DNA of 64,000 nucleotides from Sphingobium scionense (GTDB lineage: Bacteria; Pseudomonadota; Alphaproteobacteria; Sphingomonadales; Sphingomonadaceae), in assembly GCF_014197035.1 (NCBI RefSeq), contig NZ_JACIEU010000003.1, forward strand, positions 248,001 through 312,000, written 5' to 3'. Below the pieces are notes generated by a model. That model searched no databases. It saw only the letters and a program-made list of their open reading frames with translations, and had not been told where the DNA came from. Each line of letters begins with the position of its first letter. Within the stretch, counting starts at the first letter, position 1. Both the position numbers and the translations under genes were made by a program. This document shows, in pieces, positions 48,626 to 59,049 of this stretch.

Positions 48626-49669
48626 ATGACTGGCTATATCGCTCCGCTCCGCCTGCGCCTCGATGGCGACGCGCTGCTTTCCAACTGGCGCTGGCTGGCG
48701 CGGCAGGGCGGCGCCCCGGCCTGCGGCGCGGCGATCAAGGCCGATGGCTATGGCCTGGGTGCGGCCGGCGTCATGCAACTGCTGAAACAAGCGGGGTGCC
48801 GCGACTTCTTCGTCTCCAACTGGGGTGAGGCGGCGGCGCTCGAAGCGCAGATGGACGGTGTGAACTTCGCCGTCCTGCACGGCGTGCGGGACGAGGATAT
48901 GGCGCAGGCGCTGGCCTCGCGGGCGCGCCCGGTGCTTTGCACGCCGGGGCAGGTCGCGCGCTGGAAGGCGGCGGGCGGTGGTGCCTGCGACCTGATGATC
49001 GATACCGGCATGAACCGGCTGGGGCTCGACTGGCGGGCGGACCTCGGCGAACTGGCCGCAGGGCTGGAGATTGTCACGCTGCTCAGCCATCTCGCCTCGG
49101 CCGACGAGGATAGCGAGCTCAACCCGATGCAACTGGCCCGTTTCCGACAGGTGCGTGCCGTCGTGTCGGCCCAGCGCTACAGCCTCGCCAACAGCGCGGG
49201 CATCTGCATGGGGCCGGACTATGGCTTCGACCTGACCCGGCCGGGCATTGCCCTTTATGGCGGGGTGCCGCACCGGGACGCTGCCGGGCATCTGCGCCAG
49301 GTCGTGCAGCCGCAGGCCCAGATATTGCAGCGCCGTTCGGTGATCGCGGGCGACACGATCGGCTATAACGCGACCCATCGCGCCGAGCGCGATATGGAAA
49401 TCGCGATCCTCAACATCGGCTATGCCGACGGCTACCTGCGCGGCTTTTCGGGGCGCGGCACGGCGCTGGTCGATGGCGTCCGCCTGCCGGTGCTGGGCCG
49501 GGTATCGATGGATTTGCTGGCGGTGGATGTCGGCGCGCGACCGGATGTCGCGGAGAGCGACTGGCTGACGATCGACTATGCGCTGCCAGCCGCAGCGCAG
49601 GCGTCGGGCCTGTCGCAATATGAGTTGCTGACCGGCCTTGGCAAACGGTTCGACCGCGTCTGGGCCTGA
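48626..49669 (+). CDS. alr: Alanine racemase
   Basis: A PLP enzyme of 347 residues that interconverts L- and D-alanine for peptidoglycan. The PLP lysine is Lys 38 in AAIKADGYGLG, and the second catalytic base Tyr is in IGYNATHRAERD. The C-terminal domain has GRVSMDLLAVDV. The length is slightly short but within range. It lies 27 bp after the MHS transporter, suggesting co-transcription. Confidence 0.94.
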   Translation: MTGYIAPLRLRLDGDALLSNWRWLARQGGAPACGAAIKADGYGLGAAGVMQLLKQAGCRDFFVSNWGEAAALEAQMDGVNFAVLHGVRDEDMAQALASRARPVLCTPGQVARWKAAGGGACDLMIDTGMNRLGLDWRADLGELAAGLEIVTLLSHLASADEDSELNPMQLARFRQVRAVVSAQRYSLANSAGICMGPDYGFDLTRPGIALYGGVPHRDAAGHLRQVVQPQAQILQRRSVIAGDTIGYNATHRAERDMEIAILNIGYADGYLRGFSGRGTALVDGVRLPVLGRVSMDLLAVDVGARPDVAESDWLTIDYALPAAAQASGLSQYELLTGLGKRFDRVWA

Positions 49670-49674
49670 CAGGA

Positions 49675-49708
49675 AAAAGGGCGCCGATCGCGAGACCGGC
49701 GCCCTTTT
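49675..49708. terminator. Bidirectional rho-independent terminator
   Basis: AAAAGGGCGCCG pairs with CGGCGCCCTTTT around a 10-nt loop. The A-run and T-run at the two ends suit termination of both alr (plus) and the convergent phaA gene (minus). Confidence 0.9.
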
Positions 49709-49728
49709 CTAGATATTCGGCCTGGAGC

Positions 49729-50901
<1,173 letters not shown>

Positions 50902-50951
50902 AGCCTTGATCCTCACTAGTGGTAATGTTGTTTTCGCAGGCGCACATAACA

Positions 50952-52052
50952 TCATCCGCCATGCTGCGAAAGCCAAAGGGAGAGCGGATGCCACAGCAGC
51001 TCAGGCGCCCGCTGGCTCAATATCATGCCGACATGGCCGAGGTTCAATATCCGGCTTTCCGTAAGGGTCGGCGCCGCGGCGGCAGGAACGATTCGATCGG
51101 TGGCCGATGCGATCGACAGGGTGGGGCAGGCGAGTGCGGAAGGATCGACAATTACGCCGCCGACACGCCAATGGCCGCGCCCGCTCGCATTTGCGGCATA
51201 GAGCGTTTCGAACAGTTGCTGGCCCGCGGCAAAGGTGAGTGGCGCGCCCTCATTGGCCCAGTCTTCGACGGCAAGGAAGGCGCGCTCGTCGTCGGAGTGG
51301 GGGGGCATTTCGGAAAAGGCGGCATATTTCTGCACGGTGCGCTGTGGATCGAGCGCCCAGAAGCCGGATTGCAGCGCTTCCATCGGCACATAGCCCAGGC
51401 GTTCGCAGACCGGCTTGGCACCGCGCCACAAAGCGGCGATCTCCGCAAGGTCGCCGGATGGGAAGCCGGCAAAGTTCCAGGGCGAGGCGATCGTCGCCAA
51501 CGCTGCGACCTGATGCAATGCTGCAGCCGCGATGGCGATCGTGCCACCCAGGCAATAGCCGACCAGGATCGGTGGGCGCCGCAATGCAGCGAGCATCGGG
51601 ATCAGCCGGTCGGTGACATGCCCGTCCAGGCTGAGGGCGCGGTCGGTGGCGGTCGGCGCGCCCCAGTCGACCAGATAGGTGTCATGGCCTGCTGCAGCCA
51701 TATGGCGCAGCATGGAGCGGCTCTCCGACAGGTCCAGCACCTGGGGCGGATTGATAAGCGAGGGGATGAAGACGATGGGTACGCGATCGCTTTCCGCCAT
51801 CGGATCAGGCGCATACCGCAGTAGACGGGCGCTGCCGACGGAAGCCGCGAGCGACGCGGGAGCCGGTTGAGGCGAGCGCCGGGCCTCCTGATATCGGCGC
51901 AGGCCGATGAAGGCGCGCCGGCGCAAATCAGGATCGCCCTCTGTTTCGCGCCATAAAATATTGAGAAAAAGGGGTAAAGGACGCGGGCCATGTTGCGGCG
52001 CGGCATCGCTCTGTGCTAATGCGGAAGGAGCAGGTGAGGGAGAGACAGGCAT
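50952..52052 (-). CDS. PHA synthase-like alpha/beta hydrolase
   Basis: A protein of 366 residues with the PhaC-type alpha/beta hydrolase core: the lipase-box variant GYCLGG with nucleophile Cys 167, [15 protein letters not shown] and YLVDWG earlier, and a late His in NLGHVGM. It is much shorter than class I PhaC (usually over 550 residues) and lacks its N-terminal domain, so it may be a PhaC-related hydrolase or depolymerase rather than a polymerase. Its ATG overlaps, on the opposite strand, the ATG of phaR. Confidence 0.78.
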   Translation of the reverse strand: MPVSPSPAPSALAQSDAAPQHGPRPLPLFLNILWRETEGDPDLRRRAFIGLRRYQEARRSPQPAPASLAASVGSARLLRYAPDPMAESDRVPIVFIPSLINPPQVLDLSESRSMLRHMAAAGHDTYLVDWGAPTATDRALSLDGHVTDRLIPMLAALRRPPILVGYCLGGTIAIAAAALHQVAALATIASPWNFAGFPSGDLAEIAALWRGAKPVCERLGYVPMEALQSGFWALDPQRTVQKYAAFSEMPPHSDDERAFLAVEDWANEGAPLTFAAGQQLFETLYAANASGRGHWRVGGVIVDPSALACPTLSIASATDRIVPAAAAPTLTESRILNLGHVGMILSQRAPELLWHPLSLWLSQHGG

Positions 52053-52629
52053 GGCCAAATCGAAGGCTGTTAATGAATCCGAACCGGTGATTATCAAGAA
52101 GTACGCTAACAGGCGGCTCTATAACACCGAAACTTCGAGTTACATCACGCTGGATCTTTTGTCGCAGATGACTCGCGAGGGGCGCGAGTTCGTCGTCGTC
52201 GACGCCAAGTCTGGTGAAGATATCACGCACAATGTGCTGACCCAGATCATCATGGAAGAAGAGCAGCGCGGCAAGAACATGCTGCCGGTCAACTTCCTGC
52301 GCCAGCTGATCGCGATGTATGGCGATTCCATGCAGTCGATGGTGCCGCAATATCTCGAAGCGTCGATGGACGCCTTCCGCAAGAACCAGCAGCAGTTCCA
52401 GGAAGCCATGAAGGGTGCTTTTGGCGGCGGCCCGCTGGCCGAGATCGCCAAGCGCAACATGCAGATGTTCGAGGCGGCAGCGAGCGCCTTTGGCAATGGT
52501 GTGCCGGGCATGCCGGGCGCCACGCCCAGCCCGACCCCGGCCGCGACCGAAGAGAGCAAGGATGACGAGATCGCCATCCTGAAGGCGCAGCTGGCTGCGC
52601 TCAATGCGAAGATCGACAAGCTGAGCTGA
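52051..52629 (+). CDS. phaR: Polyhydroxyalkanoate synthesis repressor PhaR
   Basis: A protein of 192 residues. The N-terminal PHB/PHA accumulation regulator domain has IIKKYANRRLYNTETSSYI, followed by the second PhaR domain (NFLRQLIAMYGDSMQ). A flexible Pro/Ala-rich linker and a C-terminal coiled-coil helix (IAILKAQLAALNAKIDKL) follow. PhaR represses phasin and PHA genes and binds granules. It is divergent from the PhaC-like gene. The start follows GAGGGAGAG. Confidence 0.95.
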   Translation: MAKSKAVNESEPVIIKKYANRRLYNTETSSYITLDLLSQMTREGREFVVVDAKSGEDITHNVLTQIIMEEEQRGKNMLPVNFLRQLIAMYGDSMQSMVPQYLEASMDAFRKNQQQFQEAMKGAFGGGPLAEIAKRNMQMFEAAASAFGNGVPGMPGATPSPTPAATEESKDDEIAILKAQLAALNAKIDKLS

Positions 52630-52635
52630 TCCAAT

Positions 52636-52980
52636 ATGGCCAAGGCGGATAGACTGGAGCGCCTGGATATCCGCCGGGCGGAGCTGGAAGAGGACTATCG
52701 CGCGGCGCTGATTGCGGCGCTGCGCGTGACCGCTGGCGGGCGCTGGGGCCTGTTCGACCATCAGCAGGATCGCGCGGCGCGGGCCAAGACTGCGCCGGTG
52801 CTGGCGCAGCTCGACGAGTTGGCCGAAGAGATCGATACCATGCGCGACACGTTGGGGCTGGAGCCGTTCGACCTCCATCCCGCCTTTCTGGCCGCGCGCG
52901 GCAAGCCGTCAGCCGATGCCGTGGGCGAGCCCAAGCAGGCCAAGGCCTGGCTCGAACGACTGGGCGCCGACGCGGGCTGA
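52636..52980 (+). CDS. Conserved hypothetical protein
   Basis: A protein of 114 residues. It is charged and mostly helical, with no signal peptide, no membrane segment and no recognised motif. The stretch YRAALIAALRVTAGGRWGLFDHQ is the most distinctive part. It starts 6 bp after phaR and ends 89 bp before proS, so it is probably co-transcribed with phaR. I do not recognise a function. Confidence 0.75.
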   Translation: MAKADRLERLDIRRAELEEDYRAALIAALRVTAGGRWGLFDHQQDRAARAKTAPVLAQLDELAEEIDTMRDTLGLEPFDLHPAFLAARGKPSADAVGEPKQAKAWLERLGADAG

Positions 52981-53069
52981 AGGCCGCCCGGCGCTATGCT
53001 TGGGGGTCGACAGGGATGGCGGGTCTGGCCTATGGCGCGCCATCCACTTTTATACAGGCGACAGACCCC

Positions 53070-54596
53070 GTGAAACACGCCCTTAACGTTACCCGCGAAC
53101 AGGATTTCGCTGCCTGGTATCAGGCCGTCATCACCGAAGCCGACATGGCGGAGGAAAGCGGCGTGCGCGGCTGCATGGTGATCCGTCCCTGGGGCTATGG
53201 CATCTGGGAACGGATCCAGACCCTGCTCGACGCGCGGATCAAGCAGACCGGCCATGAAAATTGCTATTTCCCGCTGTTCATTCCCTTGAGCTATTTCGAG
53301 AAGGAAGCCGAGCATGTCGACGGCTTCGCCAAGGAAATGGCGGTCGTCACCCATCATCGCCTGATCCAGAAGGACGGCAAGATGGTGCCCGATCCCGAAG
53401 CGAAGCTGGAAGAGCCGCTGGTCGTGCGCCCGACGTCGGAAACCGTGATCGGCGCCGCCTTCAGCCGTTGGGTCCAGAGCTGGCGCGACCTGCCGGTGCT
53501 GATCAACCAGTGGGCGAACGTCGTCCGCTGGGAAATGCGCACCCGCATGTTCCTGCGCACCAGCGAATTCCTGTGGCAGGAAGGGCATACCGCGCACGCC
53601 ACCGTCGATGAGGCGATGGAAGAGACGATGAAGATGCTCGAAGTCTATCGCAGCTTCGCCGAGGAATGTGTCGGCCTGCCGGTGGTGGCGGGCGAGAAGC
53701 CGGAAAATGAGCGTTTCCCCGGCGCCGTCGCGACCTATTCGATCGAGGCGATGATGCAGGATGGCAAGGCGCTGCAGGCCGGCACCTCGCATTTCCTGGG
53801 CACGACCTTCAGCCAGGCGCAGAATATCAAGTTCCAGAATGCCGAAGGTAGCCAAGAACTGGCGCAGACGACCAGCTGGGGCATGTCGACCCGGATGATC
53901 GGCGGCCTGATCATGGTCCATGGCGACGATGACGGCCTGCGCGTGCCGCCGCGCGTCGCGCCCTATCAGGTGGTCGTTGTGCCGATGCTGCGCGACACCG
54001 AGGAAGATGCTGCGATCGTCGACTATTGCACCGATCTGGTGAACCAGCTGAACGGCCTGGACGTGTTCCGCGAGCCGGTCCGCGCGCTGCTCGACAAGCG
54101 CCCGTCCAAGGCCGCGACCAAGCGCTGGGGCTGGGTCAAGAAGGGCGCGCCGATCGTGATCGAAGTGGGAGGCCGCGACGTTGCCGGTGGCAATGTCTCG
54201 GTCATCCGCCGCGATCGCCTGTATCGCGAGGATGGCAAGCTCGACAGCCAGATCGTCGCCAAGGGTGATTTCGTCGCCGGTGCGACCGCGATGCTGGAGG
54301 ATATCCAGGCCTCGCTGTTCGCCGATGCCAAGGCGCGTCTGGACGGCAATATCGACAAGTCGATCACCGATCTCGACGCGCTCAAGGGCTATTTCAACGC
54401 GTCCAAGAAGCCCGGTTGGGCGCTGGTCCAGTGGGCCAAGCCGACCGGTGCGGAACTGGACAAGGTGGTGCAGTGGCTCAAGGGCGAGAAGCTGACCCTG
54501 CGCAACGTGCCGACCGATGCCGAAGCGGCGGACGGCGCCTGCATCTTCACCGGCGATACGGCGGTTGAGCGCGTGCTGGTGGGCCGGAGCTACTAA
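53070..54596 (+). CDS. proS: Prolyl-tRNA synthetase
   Basis: A class II synthetase of 508 residues in the short form (type 3) without an editing insertion domain. Motif 2 and the catalytic core are evident (VRPTSETVIGAAFSRW, RTSEFLWQEGHTAH, TSHFLGTTFSQA), with the anticodon-binding domain after about residue 290. GTG at 53070 gives the usual N-terminus KHALNVTREQDF; an ATG at 53016 would add 18 residues without family support. Confidence 0.94.
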   Translation: MKHALNVTREQDFAAWYQAVITEADMAEESGVRGCMVIRPWGYGIWERIQTLLDARIKQTGHENCYFPLFIPLSYFEKEAEHVDGFAKEMAVVTHHRLIQKDGKMVPDPEAKLEEPLVVRPTSETVIGAAFSRWVQSWRDLPVLINQWANVVRWEMRTRMFLRTSEFLWQEGHTAHATVDEAMEETMKMLEVYRSFAEECVGLPVVAGEKPENERFPGAVATYSIEAMMQDGKALQAGTSHFLGTTFSQAQNIKFQNAEGSQELAQTTSWGMSTRMIGGLIMVHGDDDGLRVPPRVAPYQVVVVPMLRDTEEDAAIVDYCTDLVNQLNGLDVFREPVRALLDKRPSKAATKRWGWVKKGAPIVIEVGGRDVAGGNVSVIRRDRLYREDGKLDSQIVAKGDFVAGATAMLEDIQASLFADAKARLDGNIDKSITDLDALKGYFNASKKPGWALVQWAKPTGAELDKVVQWLKGEKLTLRNVPTDAEAADGACIFTGDTAVERVLVGRSY

Positions 54597-54603
54597 ACAT
54601 TAT

Positions 54604-54749
54604 CCCCCCTCCCTGAAAGGGAGGGGATTAAGGGGTGGGTGGCGAGCGAAGCGAGCCTTCATGCTGCCGCTAAGCGGCAGACCCACCCTTGGCTGGAGTC
54701 ACGTGCCTCCAGCCAACCCTCCCTAAAAAGGGAGGGAGTAATCTTTACT
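54604..54749. repeat. Structured intergenic repeat element
   Basis: A dense array of perfect hairpins between convergent genes. CCCCTCCCT/AGGGAGGGG is at 54606-54626. GGGTGGGT (54633-54640) pairs with ACCCACCC (54681-54688) and encloses CTGCCGC/GCGGCAG (54664-54680). TTGGCTGGAG/CTCCAGCCAA is at 54689-54716 and CCCTCCCT/AGGGAGGG at 54717-54736. AGTAA/TTACT is at 54737-54749. It looks like a REP/MITE-like sphingomonad repeat that could also end transcription of proS and the opposite peptidase gene. Confidence 0.75.
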
Positions 54750-56868
54750 CCACCCCCAATTGCTCCAGGGCGAAGGCGCTATATTCGGCCTGATCGCGAT
54801 AGCGGCGGAAACGGCCCGACTTGCCGCCATGGCCGGCCTCCATGTTGATGCGGAAGACCAGCGGATTGCTGTCGGTCTTGGTCGCGCGCAGCTTCGCCAC
54901 CCATTTGGTCGGCTCATAATATTGGACCTGGCTGTCCCACAGGCCGGTGCCGACGAACAGGCTGGGATAGGCCTGCGCCTCGACATGGTCATAGGGCGAA
55001 TAGGCCAGCATCACGTCATACCAGGATTTCTGCTCGGGATTGCCCCATTCGTCATATTCGCCGGTGGTGAGCGGAATGGTCGGGTCGAGCATGGTCGTCA
55101 CGACATCGACGAACGGCACCTGCGCGATGATGAGTTTGTAATCCTGCGGCGCCATGTTCGCGACCGCGCCCATCAGCAGACCGCCGGCGCTGCCGCCCAT
55201 CGCGGCGACGCGGCCCTTCTTCGCATAGCCCTGATCCACCAGCCCGCGGGTCACGTCGATGAAGTCGGTGAAGCTGTTCATCTTGTTCTTGAGATGGCCG
55301 TCATCATACCATTGGCGGCCCATTTCCTGGCCGCCACGAATATGGGCGATGGCATAGACGACACCGCGATCGAGCAGGCTGGGTAGCAGGGGCGAGAAGG
55401 CCGGATCGGTCGAATAGCCATAGCTGCCATAGGCATATTGGTAGAGCGGCGCACTGCCGTTCTTCTGGAAGCCCTTGGCGTAGATGAGCGAGACCGGCAC
55501 CTTCGTCCCGTCACGCGCGGTCGCCCAGACCCGTTCGGTCACATATTTGGCGGGGTCGTAGCCCTTTACCTCCTGGACCTTCAGAACCTTGCGTTCGCCC
55601 GTGTCGACATTGACCTCATAGGTGGTTTCGGGCGTGCGCAGGCTGTCATAGGTGTAGCGGACCCAGGGCGTGCCGCTTTCGGCATTGACGTCGAGCGCCA
55701 TGGCATAGGCTGGCTCGTCGGCATTGACGAAGCTGCTCTTCCCGCTCCTGGCCAGCAGGCGCAGGCGCTTATTGCCTTCGGAGCGTTCCTCGATCGCGAG
55801 GAAGCCGTCGAAGGGCTGGAAATTCTCGATGAAGACGCTGGTGTTGGTCGGCACGATGTCCGTCCAGGCGGCGCGGCCACGGGCGGCATCAGCGTCCGAT
55901 ACGGTCATCAGCCGGTAATTGGGCGCCTGCCAGTTGGTGCGGATCGTCCATTGCCCACCGACATTGTCGCTGCTGTAGAGGAACTCCCGTTCGCGCGGGG
56001 CCAGAACAGTGAAGCTGGCGGGGTTAGCGGAGGGCGCGCAGCGCTCCTCATTGCTGACCGTCGATTGCAGCACGATGCAGATAAACTTGTCCGACGTCGT
56101 CTTCTTGAGGCCCATGTAGAAGGTATCGTCCTTCTCCTCATAGACCAGTCGATCGGCGCTGACCGGGGTGCCCAGCACATGCGCCTTCACCCGCTTGCCC
56201 AGCAGGGTGGTGGGATCTTTCTCGACATAGAAGATCGCCTTGCTGTCATCGGCCCAGGCGAAATCGGGTTCGGCATTGGGAATTTCATCGACCAGCAATT
56301 TGCCGTCGGCGAGTCCCTTGACGCGGATGACATATTGGCGGCGGCCGACCAGATCCTCGGCATAGGCGAGCAACCGGTCGTCGGGGCTGACTTCGCGGCC
56401 GCTGATCGCGAAATAGCCCTTGCCCGCGCCCATCTTCGGCTCGTCGAGCAATATCTGCTCGGGCGCATCCATACTGCCCCTGCGCCGGGCGACGATCGGA
56501 TAGTCGCCACCGGTCTCGAAGCGGCTGTAATACCAGTAGCCCTTCTTGCGATAGGGGACGCTGCTGTCGTCCTGCTTTATGCGGCCAGTGATTTCGGCGT
56601 AGAGCTTGTCCTGCAACGGCTTGGTCGGTGCCAGCATTGCGTCGGCATAGGCATTTTCGGCCGCCAGATAGGCGAGCATCTCGGGGTTCTTGCGGCTGTC
56701 GTCGCGCAGCCAATAATAGGGATCCTGCCGCGTCGCGCCGAATGGCGCCTTCACCTCATGCGGCTTCTTGCCCGCGACGGGTGGTTTGGGAATTGTCTGC
56801 GCCTCGGCGGCGGTGGACAGTGCGGCAATGCTGAGGCTCGCCAAGAGCCAGGCCGAAGTGCGGATCAT
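54745..56868 (-). CDS. Secreted oligopeptidase B-like serine peptidase (S9A)
   Basis: A protein of 707 residues. It has a signal peptide (about 1-23, ending AAEAQ), a beta-propeller domain, and a C-terminal alpha/beta hydrolase with Ser in GGSAGGLLMG, Asp in GTGLWDSQVQYYEP and His in MEAGHGGKSG. The GGSAGGLLMG motif and the PYYWLRDD start of the propeller are typical of oligopeptidase B, which cleaves after basic residues in short peptides. Export is inferred from the signal. The start at 56868 follows GGGAGGGA. Confidence 0.92.
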   Translation of the reverse strand: MIRTSAWLLASLSIAALSTAAEAQTIPKPPVAGKKPHEVKAPFGATRQDPYYWLRDDSRKNPEMLAYLAAENAYADAMLAPTKPLQDKLYAEITGRIKQDDSSVPYRKKGYWYYSRFETGGDYPIVARRRGSMDAPEQILLDEPKMGAGKGYFAISGREVSPDDRLLAYAEDLVGRRQYVIRVKGLADGKLLVDEIPNAEPDFAWADDSKAIFYVEKDPTTLLGKRVKAHVLGTPVSADRLVYEEKDDTFYMGLKKTTSDKFICIVLQSTVSNEERCAPSANPASFTVLAPREREFLYSSDNVGGQWTIRTNWQAPNYRLMTVSDADAARGRAAWTDIVPTNTSVFIENFQPFDGFLAIEERSEGNKRLRLLARSGKSSFVNADEPAYAMALDVNAESGTPWVRYTYDSLRTPETTYEVNVDTGERKVLKVQEVKGYDPAKYVTERVWATARDGTKVPVSLIYAKGFQKNGSAPLYQYAYGSYGYSTDPAFSPLLPSLLDRGVVYAIAHIRGGQEMGRQWYDDGHLKNKMNSFTDFIDVTRGLVDQGYAKKGRVAAMGGSAGGLLMGAVANMAPQDYKLIIAQVPFVDVVTTMLDPTIPLTTGEYDEWGNPEQKSWYDVMLAYSPYDHVEAQAYPSLFVGTGLWDSQVQYYEPTKWVAKLRATKTDSNPLVFRINMEAGHGGKSGRFRRYRDQAEYSAFALEQLGVE

Positions 56869-56929
56869 ATTCCCTCCCTGCGAATCGCATGGCGGAGGCT
56901 GACATGATGGCGGGCAGGGGGAAAGATGA

Positions 56930-56962
56930 TCCGGGCCTGCCATGAGAAACGGCAGGCCCGGA
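56930..56962 (-). terminator. Stem-loop downstream of hslU
   Basis: TCCGGGCCTGCC pairs perfectly with GGCAGGCCCGGA (12 bp, 9-nt loop) 19 bp beyond the hslU stop. On the minus strand it is followed by ATCATCTTTC, a weak T-rich tail. Confidence 0.75.
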
Positions 56963-56980
56963 CTTAAATTATGCGCTCAG

Positions 56981-58282
56981 TTACAGCACATATTTGCTGA
57001 GGTCGGTGTCATGAGCGACGGCCGACAATTGCTTGTCGACATAGGCCTGGTCGATCACCAGCGTCTCGCCGCGCCGATCTTCCGCCTCGAAGCTCACATC
57101 CTCCAGCAGCTTTTCCATGACCGTCTGCAGGCGGCGGGCGCCGATATTCTCGATCTCGCTGTTCACTTCGGCGGCGATCTTGGCGACGGCGCGAATGCCT
57201 TCGGGCGTCAGGTCGATCGTCACTTCCTCGGTCGCCAGCAGCGCACGATATTGCGCAACAAGACTGGCCTTGGTGTCGGACAGGATCGCGACAAAATCCT
57301 CCTCGGTCAGCGCCTTCAACTCCACGCGGATCGGCAGGCGGCCCTGAAGCTCGGGCAGCAGGTCGCTGGGCTTGGCGACATGGAAAGCGCCCGAGGCGAT
57401 GAAGAGGATATGGTCGGTCTTCAAAGGACCATATTTGGTCGAGACGGTCGTACCCTCGATCAACGGCAGCAGGTCGCGCTGCACGCCTTCACGGCTGACC
57501 GAGCCGCCACGCACGTCGCTGACGGCGATCTTGTCGATCTCGTCAAGGAAGACGATGCCATTCTGCTCGGCGCTGGTGATGGCGACGCGGGCGACGTCAT
57601 CCTGGTCCAGACGCTTGTCCTGTTCTTCCTCGACCAGCTTGTCCCAGGCGTCGGCGACGCGCATCTTGCGGCGCTTCTTCTGCTGCTGGCCAAACGCCTT
57701 GGACATCATGTCGCTGAGGTTGATCATGCCGACCTGGCCGCCCATGCCGGGGATTTCCATCGGCATCGACGGGGTGTCGGCGACTTCCACCTCGACCTCC
57801 ACCTCGTTCATCTGGTTATTCTCGATCTTCTGACGGAAAGAGAGGCGGGTGGCTTCGCTCGCATCCTTGCCGGTCAGGGCATCGAGCAGGCGCGCCATGG
57901 CGGCGTCCGACGCCGTTTCGCGTACCGCCTCGCGGCGGCGGTCCTTCTCCAGGCGCACGGCTTCCTCGACCAGATCGCGGACGATCTGCTCGACATCGCG
58001 GCCGACATAGCCCACCTCGGTGAACTTGGTGGCCTCGACCTTGACGAAGGGCGCATCGGCCAGCTTCGCCAGGCGCCGGCTGATCTCGGTCTTGCCGCAG
58101 CCCGTCGGCCCGATCATCAGGATATTCTTCGGCGTCACCTCGTCGCGCAGGTCGGCGGGCAAATGCTGGCGGCGCCAGCGGTTGCGCAGCGCGACGGCGA
58201 CCGCGCGCTTGGCATCATGCTGGCCGATGATATGCGCGTCGAGCGCGGCAACGATGGCTTTGGGGGTCAGATTGTCGTTCAT
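56981..58282 (-). CDS. hslU: ATP-dependent HslUV protease ATPase subunit
   Basis: An AAA+ unfoldase of 433 residues. Walker A is GPTGCGKTE (58-66), Walker B is in [12 protein letters not shown], and the arginine-finger region [11 protein letters not shown] follows. The C-terminal tail ends DLSKYVL as needed to dock into HslV. Together with HslV it degrades misfolded proteins under heat stress. It lies 17 bp after hslV. Confidence 0.97.
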   Translation of the reverse strand: MNDNLTPKAIVAALDAHIIGQHDAKRAVAVALRNRWRRQHLPADLRDEVTPKNILMIGPTGCGKTEISRRLAKLADAPFVKVEATKFTEVGYVGRDVEQIVRDLVEEAVRLEKDRRREAVRETASDAAMARLLDALTGKDASEATRLSFRQKIENNQMNEVEVEVEVADTPSMPMEIPGMGGQVGMINLSDMMSKAFGQQQKKRRKMRVADAWDKLVEEEQDKRLDQDDVARVAITSAEQNGIVFLDEIDKIAVSDVRGGSVSREGVQRDLLPLIEGTTVSTKYGPLKTDHILFIASGAFHVAKPSDLLPELQGRLPIRVELKALTEEDFVAILSDTKASLVAQYRALLATEEVTIDLTPEGIRAVAKIAAEVNSEIENIGARRLQTVMEKLLEDVSFEAEDRRGETLVIDQAYVDKQLSAVAHDTDLSKYVL

Positions 58283-58299
58283 GGTCTCTTCTTGGGATC

Positions 58300-58866
58300 T
58301 CAGGCTGCGCTGTCGAGCGTTTCGATGGTGAGCTGGTCATTGGTGTAGACGCAGATGTCGGCCGCCACGGCCATCGCCTTGCGGGCGAGGGTTTCGGCGT
58401 CTTCCTCATATTCCACCAGCGCGCGGGCGGCGGCGAGCGCGAAATTGCCGCCGGAGCCGATTGCGGCGACACCACCCAAAGGCTCCAATACGTCGCCATT
58501 GCCGGTCAGGATCAGCGTCACATCCTTGTCCGCGACGATCATCATCGCTTCCAGGTTGCGCAGATATTTGTCGGTGCGCCAGTCCTTGGCGAGTTCAACG
58601 GCGGCGCGCATCAACTGGCCGTTATGGCGTTCCAGCTTGGCTTCGAGCCGCTCGAACAGGGTGAAGGCATCGGCGGTCGCGCCGGCAAAGCCGCCGATGA
58701 CGCTGCCGTCATGCAGGCGGCGCACCTTGCGGGCATTGGGCTTCATCACCGTCTGGCCCATGGAAACCTGTCCATCGCCGGCGACGACGACTTTCCCATT
58801 CTTGCGGACCGACATGATGGTGGTGCCATGCCAGACAGGCATGGAAGAGCGGTTATGGTCGTTCAT
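58300..58866 (-). CDS. hslV: ATP-dependent HslUV protease peptidase subunit
   Basis: A protein of 188 residues of the proteasome-beta fold. The catalytic N-terminal Thr after processing is expected at residue 15 in WHGTTIMSV, with AGDGQVSMG next. The propeptide ([14 protein letters not shown]) is longer than in E. coli, as is common in alphaproteobacteria. It forms an operon with hslU. A sigma32-like promoter lies immediately upstream. Confidence 0.96.
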   Translation of the reverse strand: MNDHNRSSMPVWHGTTIMSVRKNGKVVVAGDGQVSMGQTVMKPNARKVRRLHDGSVIGGFAGATADAFTLFERLEAKLERHNGQLMRAAVELAKDWRTDKYLRNLEAMMIVADKDVTLILTGNGDVLEPLGGVAAIGSGGNFALAAARALVEYEEDAETLARKAMAVAADICVYTNDQLTIETLDSAA

Positions 58867-58874
58867 GACCGCGC

Positions 58875-58903
58875 ATATGGGAGTGACAGTCTAGCGCTGC
58901 AAG
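58875..58903 (-). promoter_or_regulatory. Sigma32 (RpoH)-like promoter of hslVU
   Basis: On the minus strand CTTGCAG (58903-58897), a 15-bp spacer and CCCATAT (58881-58875) resemble the heat-shock consensus CTTGAAA/CCCATNT. Transcription would begin close to 58868, almost at the hslV start codon, implying a very short or absent leader. Confidence 0.5.
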
Positions 58904-58991
58904 CATCTATGTAGAAACCCGTGGCCGCCGTCGAAACGTGCCATTTGCGCGACGATTTCTGACTATTGGTTGAGGAACCAACGCCCATCAA

Positions 58992-59020
58992 TTGACATTG
59001 TGCATCGCAGCATTCATTTT
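58992..59020 (+). promoter_or_regulatory. Candidate sigma70 promoter of the small gene at 59050
   Basis: TTGACA at 58992-58997 and CATTTT at 59015-59020 are separated by 17 bp. The start codon at 59050 is about 30 bp downstream, preceded by GGAGGGAAG. Confidence 0.45.
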
Positions 59021-59049
59021 CGGAAGTCCCAAATGGAGGGAAGTTACGC

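Noticed and set aside
46970..49618. 882-codon minus-strand frame opposite the MHS transporter and alr
   Set aside because: The opposite strand carries two complete, motif-bearing genes; this frame is rich in Arg/His/Gln and has no domain signal.
53016..54596. proS starting at ATG 53016
   Set aside because: The added 18 residues have no counterpart in the family as I know it; GTG at 53070 gives the standard KHALNVTRE N-terminus.
54604..54749. Hairpin element as an insertion sequence
   Set aside because: It is only about 146 bp, encodes nothing and has no flanking target duplication that I can see. It was kept as a structured repeat.
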